This document shows positions 1-10,819 of a DNA stretch of 64,000 nucleotides, one piece after another. This DNA is from Xiphydria camelus (Eukaryota > Arthropoda > Insecta > Hymenoptera > Xiphydriidae). Each line of letters starts with the position of its first letter. The first letter of the stretch is position 1. The stretch lies in the NCBI GenBank assembly GCA_963678675.1, contig OY783194.1, positions 22,050,278 through 22,114,277 of the forward strand, given 5' to 3'. A program made the translations under genes and the position numbers. The notes below the pieces were generated by a model, which worked only from the letters and a program-made list of their open reading frames with translations, was not told the origin of the DNA and made no database searches.

Positions 1-471
1 TGTACCTATATGGTGGGATATGAAAGGCGTACTCCGTTATGAACTTCTGAAACCTGACCAGACAGTTACTGCCGATTGCTATCATCAACAATTAATACGA
101 TTGAAATAAGAAATTGACGAAAGGTGTCCATTTACTGGCAAAGAAAAACGTCCAGTAAAACTGCTCCATGTGTGCACAACGCCAGGCCCCATATGGGTTG
201 AGCGGTCAAGGATGCGATAATGGCTGTTGGATGTGAAGTTGTACCATACCCAGCATATTCACCAGACTTAGCTCCATCTGATTTTCACTTGTTTCGGAAA
301 ATGCAAAACGAATTGTCTGATGTGCGACTCAAAACACTTAAAGAAGTCCTAAAATGGGTCGATAACTTCCTCATCTCGCAAGATGAAACTTTCTTTGCGG
401 AAGGTATCCGCGAATTGCCTAAAATATGGCTGAAGGTCATTGAAAGTGAGGGGGATTATATTGATGAATAA
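1..471 (+). pseudogene. mariner transposase, C-terminal remnant (left-truncated)
   Basis: The last open stretch (220-471) reads as the end of a mariner (DD34D) transposase. It has the hallmark YSPDLAPSDFHLF, whose second Asp (SDF) is the third catalytic residue. Upstream bases 18-215 translate to more transposase (WWDMKGVLRYELLKP), but with an in-frame stop near 108 and a frame change before 220, so the copy is dead. The window edge removes the N-terminal half. Bases 472 to about 535 are probably its 3' untranslated end and inverted repeat, which I could not define without the left end. Confidence 0.85.
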
Positions 472-826
472 ATGTATTTTACTTTTTTCAAAAGTACTAA
501 ATATTGAATTTTTGCAAGTGTCCTAAAGCTTATTTGTACCCCTAATATTTTAAAAAAGCAGTATAAGATAATATGTTACGAATTTTTTTTTATTTTTCTA
601 AAATTAGTTTAAAACCCTTCATTCCAGTGTTGATCCGGTTTTTTATTAAGCTTCAGTTTTTCATCACTCTCCAATGAAGAAAGAAACGAATTTTTCAGAC
701 TTGTATCAACAAATCTGCTCGAGATGATCACGTATTATTTCTGTTTACTTTTGTTGTGAACGATCTTGGAATATATGTTATAAATTATCATGTTTCAACA
801 ATATATAATTTCTAGTAAGAAAACGA
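472..826. other. non-coding flank of the mariner remnant
   Basis: AT-rich DNA after the mariner stop codon. It probably includes the mariner right end (to about 535). I see no gene or other structure in the rest. Confidence 0.5.
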
Positions 827-828
827 TA

Positions 829-1709
829 GGGTAAGTCCGGGATAGTTCGACCACTTTTTCCATTAGCGCCAAAATCTTCTCAATTTCAATAGATATGGAC
901 ATTTTGACAAATTCATCGGGAAGTATAAACATTTCTTTTTCATTTATAATGTTTTAATAGACAAAAGTAACGTTTACTAAACACTTATTATACAACAAAA
1001 TAAATGCATAATGCATCGGTCGGTCTCACCCTTACTGTCCGGGTGAGTTAGACCACTGAAATAGGCAAGTACAAATAAATTAAAACGACTTATAACTAAT
1101 ATAAAGTTGAATAATTAGTAACAATAACTAAACTAATAATTGTATTATCATTTTACGTGTTTTTTTACGCCTATGGTAAATGTTAGGCATATTGATCTGA
1201 GAAATAGTATATTTTATTTATTATACAATACTCTCTCCTGCTTGCCATAATTAGGTAAAATTAATATTTATTTTGCGCCGGTATTTTTGCTTTCAAAAAT
1301 TTGAGTGGTTGGTCTATCCTAAGTCAAAGTGGTCGGCCTATCCCAAAATACTGGGAGAGATCGACCACCTTGTTCGTCTGACATCTTTTAGGTTATGTAT
1401 AAGAATCTCAGTGTAAAATGTAGCATAACATACTCTGTACTCAATAAAACAGTATTTACTATAATAAACTTACCTGCTTGGAAGTGGTTATAAACACCGT
1501 TATTATCGGAAAATTATGGGCACCCTCGAAAACAATAAGTGACGAATAATTATTGAAAACTGATTTAGAATGCCGTGTCTACGAGAAACTATATCAACAA
1601 TGGCTATGCGCTAAACAAAAAAATACTGGCTTAGCCGTTTGTTGGTTAGTTTCTGAATTATTGGTACTGGTCGGTCTATCCCGCTAGTCGAACTATCCCG
1701 GACTTACCA
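829..1709. mobile_element. TA-flanked non-autonomous DNA element with reiterated end motif
   Basis: The left end GGGTAAGTCCGGGATAGTTC and the right end (reverse complement TGGTAAGTCCGGGATAGTTC) are inverted repeats differing only at the first base. They are flanked by TA at 827-828 and 1710-1711, the target duplication of Tc1/mariner-type elements. The 881-bp interior has no credible ORF. The end motif, roughly GGGATAGNTCGACCAC, recurs internally in both orientations near 1016-1055, 1305-1325 and 1328-1370. This looks like an array of binding sites. Ends resemble those at 44254-45204 and the small hairpins at 33268, 36255 and 62493. Family not recognised. Confidence 0.7.
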
Positions 1710-1711
1710 TA

Positions 1712-2148
1712 CGTCTTCGCGAGTCGAATACCACGAAAAAATAGTTTCCTGGACTGTAACTTTGAAATCATATGACTTTCGATGGGAAGCTTATGTACGA
1801 ATAAAAATACAGTAGGATCTCCTCCGGGAAACCTTCTACAGGGAGTGGAAATTTTCCCCACTCGGAGGGGCATCACTCGAGTTTGGCCGAGGTGTCGTAC
1901 GAACATACCCAAGCGCTCTGCGCGCGGTAGTGCGGGAACGCTATTTCTCCTCGTCCCCTATTCCCTTACCACTTTCAAAGCTGTCCCATGAGGAGAACCC
2001 ATGAGGGTTACTCTAACTATTAAAAATCTGATATAATACTTGACCGTATAATGGATTATAAATGATTATTATAGCTTTACAATATCTTATATTATACTTT
2101 AAATAACTTTGGGATATTATTGACTGAATAGCATTCATATCCATATAT
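1712..2148. other. no gene seen
   Basis: Mixed sequence with short overlapping ORFs on both strands (about 1676-1991) that resemble no protein I know. I see no TIRs or RNA features. Confidence 0.5.
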
Positions 2149-2313
2149 ATACTAGCCCATAATATTATACATGCGAAAGTGAGTTTTGCTGTAAGTTTGA
2201 TAGTCTTCATAGCTAAACTACCAAAGTGATTTTGATGAAATTTAGCAGAGATAGTTTGAAATTCGGAGAACGGTATGTGACGTTATCATAAATTCAATAT
2301 GGCAAATGCGAAA
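2149..2313 (+). repeat. partial tandem copy of the adjacent Helitron-like sequence
   Basis: This stretch repeats the body of the element that follows: a CATAATATTATA-like start, GCGAAAGTGAGTTT, a GATGAAATTTAGCAGAG segment and a CAATATGGC segment. It is an older, diverged half copy. Confidence 0.6.
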
Positions 2314-2535
2314 TCCATACTAATATTATAAATGCGAAAGTGAGTTTGTCTGTATATTTCTTACGTATTCACAACTAAGCTACCGAAACGATTTTAATGA
2401 AATTTGGCAGAGAGGTAACTTGAAATTCGGAGAAGGGCATAGAGTATGAAACGTCGCCATAGTTCAATATGGCGAATGCAAAATAATAAATAATAATTCA
2501 ATATCCATGCGAACGAAGTCGCAGGTAACAACTAG
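2314..2535 (+). mobile_element. mini-Helitron (non-autonomous)
   Basis: The element starts with TCCATACTAATATTATAAAT after an A and ends in CTAG (2532-2535) before a T. This is the 5'-TC ... CTRR-3' structure of Helitrons inserted between A and T, with no inverted repeats or target duplication. A short hairpin (GCGA...TCGC, about 2508-2521) precedes the CTAG end by roughly 10 bases, as expected for a Helitron terminator. The body carries the segment GATTTTAATGAAATTTGGCA, widespread in arthropod repeats. It has no coding capacity. Confidence 0.65.
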
Positions 2536-2646
2536 TTATTGATAATATTGTCACAATATTATTGTTCAATACAAATAATCTCATAAATACATAACTATGA
2601 AGGAAATCGGTAGAGTTTCACGGAGAGAATAGCGAGTAATACTTAC

Positions 2647-2763
2647 ACTCCTTCGACGACTACAGCGACACCAGCCGGCTGCACGGCTTTAGTTACAGCA
2701 ATGGCAATTTGTTTCGTGAGACGTTCTTGCACTTGGAGACGACGGCTGAAAATTTCTACGATC
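2647..2763 (-). CDS. GCH1: GTP cyclohydrolase I, coding exon 4 (last exon in window)
   Basis: The minus strand reads [20 protein letters not shown] and ends in VAVVVEG, a core part of the GTP cyclohydrolase I fold. The acceptor is AG at 2765-2764 and the donor GTAAGT at 2646-2641. The exon starts with one base completing the Arg left by exon 3 and ends with two bases (GT) of a Val codon, so phase is kept. It supplies residues 189-228. The next exon should carry the third zinc ligand (a Cys) and the C-terminus. I found no such sequence in 1-2640, so it lies off the left edge. Confidence 0.95.
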
Positions 2764-2882
2764 CTATAAAAGAAAAGGAAAATAATTTTAATTGGTGCTA
2801 TAGTGTGGGATATATGAAACAGAGTCAAAAGAAACTCGGTAGAGTTTCGTATCATTATACTATACATATAAATATATTTATA

Positions 2883-3437
2883 TTGGGTTGTCCAGAAAGT
2901 TCATGCCGATTTTGAAGAAAAATTGAAACGCAGATTTAAATTTTAGTATACACTTATCAAATTATAAACTACAACTTTTCTCCATCTTTCTGGCTACCTA
3001 CTTGAAAATTCCGTCCTTCCAGAATCTCTCAGATTTTTCAGTTAAAAACTTTTCTACGTGATTTTTTATTTCGACCAGAGTTGAAGTTTTTTCCATTAAG
3101 GGAATTTTGTAATGTTCGAAATAGGTGGAAATCAGAGGGCGCAAGGTCTGGTGAATATGGTGGATGGGGCAGAACATCCCAACCGAGCTCCAACAACTTT
3201 TGTCGAGTCATCAAAGACACATGCCTAAAATGCACTTTGTTTTCTTCCATATTCGAAGGTGTATAAAACTGACAAAAATTAACGTATCGTAACTAAATTT
3301 TTTTCCAACTATGCCTGAAGTAGGTATCGTCTTTTACGATATGTACGTATGTCATTTGTTTTCGATCGTTCTGATATATTCAGACCTGTGTTTACGCCAC
3401 CTACCAAAAATCGGCACGAACTTTCCGTATAACCCAA
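2883..3437 (-). mobile_element. internally deleted mariner element
   Basis: The ends TTGGGTTGTCCAGAAAGTTC and (reverse) TTGGGTTATACGGAAAGTTC are mariner terminal repeats. They are flanked by TA at 2881-2882 and 3438-3439. At 555 bp the element is under half the usual ~1.3 kb and keeps only a C-terminal piece of transposase on the minus strand. It lies in GCH1 intron 3, immediately 5' of exon 4 in gene orientation. Confidence 0.85.
3038..3250 (-). pseudogene. mariner transposase C-terminal fragment
   Basis: The translated fragment contains LGWDVLPHPPYSPDLAPSDF followed by HLFRTLQNSLNGKNF, the third-Asp region of a DD34D mariner transposase. The catalytic N-terminal half is missing and the reading frame degenerates after NGKNFNS. 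It belongs to the deleted mariner 2883-3437. Confidence 0.85.
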
Positions 3438-3463
3438 TACACACACACGCGCGCGCGTATATA

Positions 3464-3773
3464 TACAGGGTGAATCAGGAGGAACGGACCAAACTCCAGG
3501 AGTGTATTGTACACAAGAGAATAATGTAAAAAAACTCATGTCCTTAACCGATTTTCATTTGTTTTTAAGTTACAGCGTAATTACAGTGCTAACATAACGT
3601 CTGCACGAGCTACTCGACAAGATTTAGAAGAAGTGGAAAATATTCTGGATCTAGTAGAAAAAGATGCAACGACAAGTGATGGACAAAATTTCGGGGTTTG
3701 CGTCGCTTCTAATATTTTTTTATTAAGGTGCTTCCATCTCCAGAAAATAAACATTACTTTTCGAACAACCCAA
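3464..3773. mobile_element. degraded transposon ends (mariner-like remnant)
   Basis: Two end-like sequences are seen: TACAGGGTGAATCAGGAGGA at 3466, and the reverse complement of TTGGGTTGTTCGAAAAGTAA ending near 3773, a typical mariner terminus. They do not pair with each other, so this is probably two truncated insertions side by side. Nothing coding is left. Confidence 0.4.
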
Positions 3774-4431
3774 TAATTTAAAACTTATAATGTCAGATCA
3801 TACATCGTAGAATTATGAAAAAAAATATTAGAGATTTGGAAGATGTTTTGAATTAATAGTTATTTAATGTTTTGGAAATCCTTCCACATTATTCACTTTG
3901 TCCGGGTAGCCAACACATTCTTAAAATTCTTCAATCACTTAAATACAACGGATTTCCAATGATTTATTAATTACGAAATTCATCATCCTGAGGTTTTAGA
4001 GTTTCTGATTCTGAAATTGAGGTTGGAACTTCGAAACTCAAGATTGCAAATCCAATTTGATGGATCGGAATTCGCAAAAGCACATGATTTTTACGAGATT
4101 CATTTTTTAAGGATTTTTGAGGTCGTTGATTTTAAATCCAAGGTCAAAATTGTTTAACTCAAAATGGCGAAGTCATTATGGTAGATAAGAATAATTCACC
4201 AATTATTGGTGTAGCAGACTTAGCATTTAAAAAAAACCCTCAATTACAATCTTAGTAAAAATCAGACCACTTTTACGAATTTCAATCCCCCATATTAGGT
4301 CCAATAACAATATTATTGGCTGATGGTACTCGTATCAATCCGACCGTAGCTAAACGGTGCGAGCGAATCTTATTGTTTTACCATGAGAGTTAAATCTGAT
4401 TGGTCCTTCGTGGCAAAACAAGAAGATCCGT
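3774..4431. other. no gene seen (GCH1 intron 3)
   Basis: AT-rich intronic DNA. No ORF, TIR pair or RNA gene found. Confidence 0.5.
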
Positions 4432-4780
4432 ATACCGTATGTCCCACTCTGTACGGGCCAGTTTGAAAGTTACCTTCAAGGAGGCTTGGTCGGTAATCGA
4501 AACATTTAATACCGGTAGAAGTCAAGTCGGTAGTTATAGAGTTGGTATCAATTCGGGAGATCGAAGCGTCTAACCTCGAAATTATGAATTTGTGAATAAT
4601 GGTGAGTAATTTCCATTATTCACAAATTCATAATTTCGAAGTTAGACGCTTCGATCACCCGAATTGACACCAACTCTAACTACCGACTCGACTTCTACCG
4701 GTATTAAATGACTCAAGTACCGACCAAGCCTCCCCGAAGGTAACTTCAAACTGGCCCGTACAGAGTGGGACATACGGTAT
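4432..4780. mobile_element. foldback MITE, copy 1 of a family
   Basis: A long hairpin: ATACCGTATGTCCCACTCTG at the left pairs with its complement at about 4761-4780, through arms of about 165 bp and a short loop near 4600-4612. The inner arm (CGAAGCGTCTAA, TTGTGAATAATGGTGAGTAA) is shared with the hairpin at 61577-61821, which defines a repeat family. Parts of the arm (accgaccaagc...cgaaggtaa) also recur at about 54635-54665. No ORF. Confidence 0.75.
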
Positions 4781-5225
4781 CAATAACGTCTCCAACCTCA
4801 TCCGCTATTCATTCGTTTTCTAACTAACTACGAGATGGTACTTTCGATGCAACAGGCAGCGCCATGCAGTAAAGCCTATGTTAATTAATAATTCGATTAT
4901 TCACTTTGCCCGGCCTTCCCCTATGCTTTAAGTATAAAAAGGCAATCATTTACTACGTCTATTTTGAATTTTTGCTTTTAATAATAATTACTGGTCTTTA
5001 TACTTTGACGATAAAAACCTCGACGATGTTATTTACTTCTGCCTGGAATTTTTTCCTTTTTCGTGAGCTTCTAATATACGTCTGTTGCGTATCTCGAAAG
5101 TGCATCGAAAGCGCCGCGTAGTGGCCAAGATTGGCACAAATGGGTTACGCTGTCAACCAATCAGGCCTTCCGGCTTGCGCTTATACAGGCAAACTTGAGT
5201 GTACATGTGACCACATGTACACCCG

Positions 5226-5423
5226 TGCTCACGGATTCTGTCGCTGGTGACTTTTCAAAATGTCATATTTAAACATAACAAAAGATGAATAATTAATTAT
5301 TATGCTTTCATTAACCAGGACAAGCATTATTGTAGCTAATGAAAGTATGAGATTAATTGTTCATTAGCTGGTATGTTTAAAAATTGCATTTTAAAAAGTC
5401 ACCAGCGACAGAATCCGTGAGCA
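5226..5423. mobile_element. foldback MITE (first of an adjacent pair)
   Basis: A hairpin whose ends TGCTCACGGATTCTGTCGCT and AGCGACAGAATCCGTGAGCA pair exactly. The inner arm is AT-rich (TTTTCAAAATG..., GAATAATTAATTAT). It directly abuts the next hairpin, which shares the inner arm but has unrelated outer ends. Confidence 0.75.
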
Positions 5424-5424
5424 T

Positions 5425-5639
5425 ACACCCTCGAGCTCAGATTCTAATCATGGGGAATTTTCAAAATGTAATTTTTAAACGTAACAGACAATTAGCAATT
5501 AAATCTCATACTTTCATTAGCTAATGCGGCCTTTGCCCTGGCTAATGAAAGCATGATAATTAATTATTCATTGGTTAGTATATTGAAATATGACATTTTG
5601 AAAATTCCCCATGATTAGAATCTGAGCTCGAGGGTGTAT
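5425..5639. mobile_element. foldback MITE (second of an adjacent pair)
   Basis: A hairpin with outer ends ACACCCTCGAGCTCAGATTC and its complement, and the same inner arm as 5226-5423 (ATTTTCAAAATG, CTCATACTTTCATTAGCTAA). No coding content. Confidence 0.75.
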
Positions 5640-6671
5640 AGTCGTACACCCCCGTGCCGTACACCCCAGTATGGCACTTTTTGCTCACCAGGCGGCGCTA
5701 CCACCGATGCGCAACAGGTGTATAGCAAAGTGCTTTCTGTGAACGTGTTCGGTTACTAATACAATACAGTGCTAATACTTTTTTATATTAAATTGAACTT
5801 TCTTTTTAACTTTTAATTGCTTTAAAAGAATTTTATGCATACTCTGTTCTAGAGTCTATAAATTAGATCATGGGTACAGTACCAAACTAAAACTTTAAAT
5901 ACGAATATAAAGATACTATTTTCGCAAAATTATGACGTTTACAATATTCACACTTTGTAAAAACGTGTTTTGAATAATTTTCGGTTAATTCATAATATAA
6001 TATTATGATTATTACTTTTTCTTTAACTATAAAATACTGCAAAAAAACGAAGGAAACCCTTTTTCCGCCTGATCACACTTTACTTTTGACTCGGATGGTA
6101 TAGGTACATGATTCAATTTTAATACGGATCCTCCGCTTTATTTTTCAGGAATAACTTTTTAAAATGAGAACTTCAATTGACTTGGTTAACTTGAAACAAA
6201 AAATACTCAAGAAATTAAATATTTAAAATCGACATACGTGAACGAATTAATGAATGGAAATAACCGAGAGTTTTTCGGTGGTTACTAATTAGTTTGATAT
6301 ATTATAATTAAAAGTTTTAATATATAATTATAGCCGCACGATTGTTTTATAGTCTTTCTAACGAAACGCTACTTTTAAAAATCGCGGATGTGACAACTCC
6401 AAAAATAACTGCTCTATAAAATGAAACTGCTTGTAATTGTCATTAACGTTCAAAACTTCATGGATTCTACATATATTTAGGTACAGAGGGTGACATTTTT
6501 AAAACTTGCCACCCTAATATCTCAGAAAGTTACAGATTTTCTAAAAAAAATGGTTTCGGTAGTGGAGAGCGGGAACCAAAATGACATAATCGGAGACGCA
6601 CCTCCTCCATCCCCTTAGGGGTAGCTCTCCCAACTTTGTAATCTTAAATAGCAACCCCCCATGTATGATAG
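5640..6671. other. no gene seen (GCH1 intron 3)
   Basis: AT-rich DNA. A sequence at about 6487-6510 (GGGTGACATTTTTAAAACTT) resembles the end of the palindrome at 32726 and may be a solo transposon end. Otherwise nothing recognisable. Confidence 0.45.
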
Positions 6672-7162
6672 AGCGTTGGAAAGCTCTTTAAAAATGCTTT
6701 ACAACAACACCAAATTTTGGTACCTTCCGATGAGTAGTTTTCGCGGAAATCGAGAAAGAAACTGTTAGAAGTAAGTTTTGTCAATTTATTTATTAAAGGT
6801 CAATTACGTTACAATACATTTTCGAAATGATTTCCATCACCTGATCTTACTCCCTACGATTTCTTCTTATGGGGACATCTGAAATCTGTTGTTTTTCAAA
6901 CTCAACCAGTAAGCATTAACCAACTGAAACAGAGAATTACGCAAGAATGTCGCAATATTTCAAGAACAACATTTGAAAAAGTTCAAAAAATCAATGGAAA
7001 CCATTTCGAACATTTATTGTAACGTAATTGACCTTTAATAAAAAAATTGACAAAACTTACTTCTAGCAGTTTCTTTCTTGATTTGCGCGAAAACTACTTA
7101 TCGAAAGGTATCAAAATTTGGTGTTGTTGTAAAGCTTTTTTTAAAGAGTTTTTTCTAACGCT
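6672..7162 (+). mobile_element. foldback element carrying a transposase 3' end
   Basis: Inverted arms of about 140 bp (AGCGTTGGAAAGCTC..., CTTTACAACAACACCAAATT, ...GGTCAATTACGTTACAAT) lie at 6672-6812 and 7018-7162. Between them is the last part of a transposase gene. The right arm overlaps the stop codon. It is a deletion derivative of a Tc1/mariner-superfamily element. Confidence 0.75.
6837..7022 (+). pseudogene. Tc1/mariner-superfamily transposase, C-terminal 61 residues
   Basis: The frame reads SPDLTPYDFFLWGHLKS, then VSINQLKQRITQECRNI, ending HFEHLL and a stop. The SPDLTPxDFFLWG signature is typical of the C-terminal catalytic region of IS630/Tc1/mariner transposases in insects. There is no start codon or N-terminal domain, so it is a fragment. 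Confidence 0.8.
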
Positions 7163-8046
7163 TCTCGACTTCTCCTAGGCTTCTTGAATTTAGAAAATTT
7201 AAAGAAGTTGAATCCATCATCGGGGAACATTTTTTTTTTCATAATTGTACTTCCGCCATCTTGTAATTCTTGTATATTTTCCCGCGAAAAATGAAAATGA
7301 TATTTCCAAACGTACGCTCATGTAACATCTCCATACAAAAAGTATAAAATCGTTTACGTTCGTACAAAAATTACCGAATTTGTCGTCTTTTTTTGGCTTA
7401 CTATAATAGCTCGACCTCTTAATCATAGATATACCAGATTATACCACGAGGCATCAAGAGAAGATACACGCAGGATGGTTCCCGCTCAACGACGACGTAA
7501 AGCAGCAGTAACGTCCATGCGTTGGAGCTTCCTCGCGTCTTCGACAACGGTGTAAGAACACTGAAATTACGGCCTTGCCTTCACAATAATTTCCGTTGTT
7601 TTTAGTTTACTCAAGGTGGTGCGCGACGAGTAAATGGTTACTCAACCGGCCGCAACGTGAAAGTGGTCATGGCGTACCTCCACCTCCTTAGACTTTTTAC
7701 ATTAGTGCAACCGACCAAGGCCGTACAGGCGGTTGTACAATGCAATTTGTTATCAAAGTGGCAAACTGGGACACGTCGAGCGTTAGAATCGCAATAAACA
7801 AGGCAAACGAGAATCTGAGCCTTTGTTCGATTTATCGACTCGTGTACATAATTCGTGTACACGCTTAGTAACCCGAGTTGGAGAGCGGTAAACACATTTG
7901 AGTTTCCGACGAATTTGAATTTGCATTTTGCGACGAGTCATCTCGCAGTAGTTCAGATGGAAATAATTTTTCGAATGAATTTCAAATGGCTCCTTATAAT
8001 AAAATATAACCCCTAAGATATATTAATTATTTATAAATATTTCTTT
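7163..8046. other. no gene seen (GCH1 intron 3)
   Basis: Includes a stretch of higher GC at about 7440-7870 that reads like unique, non-repeat DNA. It might hold intronic regulatory sequence, but I see no specific motif to support that. Confidence 0.4.
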
Positions 8047-9008
8047 CCATGTAACTTTATTAACTGAGCAGTAAATGAAATAATGAACATACGTCAGTTT
8101 AGATCAATTCAAACTCTAGTTAACGTGTTTTAGCTTTTTTGAAAAAAAATCTAATAACAACTGAATTATAACAGTTTTTATTTTAGCCTAAGAAAAACAA
8201 TTTTTTCTCGATCATTTTAGAATATATCTGAAATGTTCATCATGTAGAGCATTAAAAGTTTCTCCGATCTATAATTTTTCATTAAATTTTGTTGACCTAT
8301 AAAAAGTTACGCCATCTAGAATAGTCGAAAATGAAGCTATTTTCTAGTAGATTATGTAAATAGGCTAAAATTTACTCCGAACTGTAAATTTCCATTAAAC
8401 TTTGTTAACGCACAAAAAAGTTATTGCACCAAGAAAAGACGAAATTCGAGCCGATTAACGTAATTTACCAAAAAATAAATCGATTTTCGGCTTTTCTAGG
8501 TGGCATAATATTTTTATTTAATGATAATTTATGGGTCGGGGTAAATTTTAATGCTCTATAGAAATGAAATGTCGCGGCTGTAAAGATATATTTTCAACAT
8601 GGTGCATAAGAACATTTTGTATTTTCGCCACCACACTTGAAAAACATAAATCTAGGGCCCTATAGAACAAAAAACAGACATTTCTTTGTTGTAATCAATC
8701 GGCGACCTTGCATTGTTGAAATGCAATCGAAATGTATGTTTTTTTTTCTATAGGGCCCTAGATTTATGTTTTTTAACTGTGGTGGCGAAAATACAAAAGG
8801 TTCTTATGCACCGCGTGTGTTGGAAATATATCTTTACAGCCGCGACATTTCAAGACGGGTGTGTCGGCCTTTTAAGTTAAAATAAGAACTGCTATAATTC
8901 AGTTGATATTGAAAGCTAAAACACATGAACTGGAGTTTAAATTGAACTACATAAACGTATATTTATTATTTTGTTTACTATTCAGTTAATGAAGTTGTGT
9001 GAAAAAAA
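8047..9008. mobile_element. foldback element, family A copy 1
   Basis: Arms at about 8047-8220 and 8865-9008 are inverted copies (CTTTATTAACTGA...ATGAAATAATGAACATAC; AACTGAATTATAACAG). A second member is at 42858-43587 with the same arm sequence. The centre has a separate nested hairpin (8565-8852). No ORF. Confidence 0.7.
8565..8852. mobile_element. nested hairpin MITE
   Basis: The ends TGAAATGTCGCGGCTGTAAA and TTTACAGCCGCGACATTTCA are perfect complements. Arms run about 110 bp through GGTGCATAAGAAC, TTTTCGCCACCAC and AAATCTAGGGCCCTATAGAA. It sits inside the larger foldback 8047-9008. Confidence 0.8.
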
Positions 9009-10240
9009 ATGATGGCGTGCAAATACTTTTAACATTTCTCTCAGTTTTTCCATTCCTATTATTGTGTGTGTCTCTTGTAATTTCAATGAGAATATTTAAT
9101 TTATTATTCGATAGTTATTAATAAGTAATGTAGATAAAAAAGACCCCTGTCGTTTTACCATTAGCTGTGCTTAGGATGAACAGTTTTTGACGTCTGATAT
9201 TCTTTTTAGATGTGTTTTGCAAATAAAACTTATAAAATAAACTTCAGAATTTTTGGAACGCGTTTTCGCAAAAAAATAATTAATTTGCAAAAGTTGTACT
9301 TCTTTAAAATCAACTCAAAATCATAATTAGTGACCTCAAAAACGTATAGACCATCCATAATTTCAATTCCATTCAATAGAAGAAATAACCCTCGAAGAGT
9401 TAATTAAAGGGATATCCTCATTTACAAGGGAGAAAAATACGCTTTTTGATAATGTATTGCCAGGGAAAGCCTGAGTGCGAATGAAATAAAATTCACATAC
9501 ATAGAATGATATAAAATGTGTAAAGTGTGTTTTAATATTTCTTTATTTATAAACATTGAAATGCAATCACATTAACATCGAGAAAGCTGGTTTACATGGA
9601 AACCATGCTTCGCTGATAGAAGCGATAACTCAAAAACTTATTAAGATATCAACTTAAAATTGTAATGACTTGCAAAACAATTACTTCTCCATAATTAGTA
9701 CTACTATCAAGTAAAAGTATCGAAAACTTTTTCTTTTATTAACATTAATATATATTTTTCCTTTTAGAGAAATAAAATTGTTTAATTTGAGAGACTCCCG
9801 TTTGAAAAATTGTCAATCAATGATATTTATTTTAATATATCAGCATTGAACATGTTACTATTAAGTAAGATTATATGTACATGGAAATTTGTCAGAACTC
9901 TTCCATCAGCGGAGCAACATTTCAATCAAGACCAGTTTTAAATCCGATGTTAGTCTTATATTATGTTATAATTTTGATAAATAAAAAATATATTTAAAAA
10001 CCTCATATATTGCATAAGTTCACGTTTGAATTTTATTTAATTTGCACTTAAATATTCTTCGGAAAATACTTTTGAAGAAATAACACGTCGTTTTGATTTA
10101 TAATATAATACCGATGATCAAATTATCTAATTATTCGATATATTATTTCTATTTCGATATATAGTATTTCTATTGACCTTCTACAGATGTGCGGTTTATG
10201 TATTTCGTCGTATCACACAACTAATGAGAAATTGCCTTAC
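9009..10240. other. no gene seen (GCH1 intron 3)
   Basis: AT-rich intronic sequence up to the exon 3 donor. No repeats with recognisable ends and no ORF of note. Confidence 0.5.
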
Positions 10241-10406
10241 CTGGCCAGTTTGCTGAGCCCGAGGATCTTCTTGCACGGAAGATAACCGATGGAAACCTTG
10301 CCGTAAAACGGCACCAAGTGATGCTCACACATGGAGAACATTTCGATGTCCTTAACAACCACCATCTCGTCATGGTCTTCGTCGAAGACGGCATCGTTAA
10401 TCACGT
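10241..10406 (-). CDS. GCH1: GTP cyclohydrolase I, coding exon 3 (zinc/catalytic motif)
   Basis: The minus strand reads [20 protein letters not shown], then [20 protein letters not shown] and [20 protein letters not shown] (residues 160-163 counted from the exon 1 Met) holds a zinc-binding Cys and the adjacent His pair of the active site, which hydrolyses the C8 of GTP. The acceptor is CAG at 10409-10407 and the donor GTAAGG at 10240-10235. The exon begins with two bases completing an Asp codon and ends with two bases of an Arg codon, matching exons 2 and 4. Length 166 bp. Confidence 0.97.
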
Positions 10407-10819
10407 CTGCACATAAATAGAATACGAACTCCTAATAATAGACTTAGATTACAGCTTATAATATAGTTCTTGTTTGATTGATAAAAAAATGTATACCAGA
10501 ATATGCTGAAGATATTGTACAGTTTGTCGAGACTGAATAGATATCTTCACAAACTAATTTCTGAAATTCAATCTGAATTTAATCTGAATCTGAAAATTTC
10601 TGAATCATAATATTGTAACTCTTATTTGAAATAGAGCTTAAGTTTCCAAAATAAAAACACCGGCTAATAGCGAATTAGCTTGAGGGGACCGAGTTCCCCT
10701 TTTATTGGTAGTCAAACGCGGAGCAGCATTGAAGTCGACGCGTTATTGGCCAGTGCATTCGGAAGATGTTACGCCCATTTTTAAGGCAGATATTGAAGCA
10801 TACTCATATTCAACATTTC
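10407..10819. other. no gene seen (GCH1 intron 2, 3' end)
   Basis: Intronic sequence just upstream of the exon 3 acceptor. A short GC-rich patch lies near 10683-10750. Nothing recognised. Confidence 0.45.
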
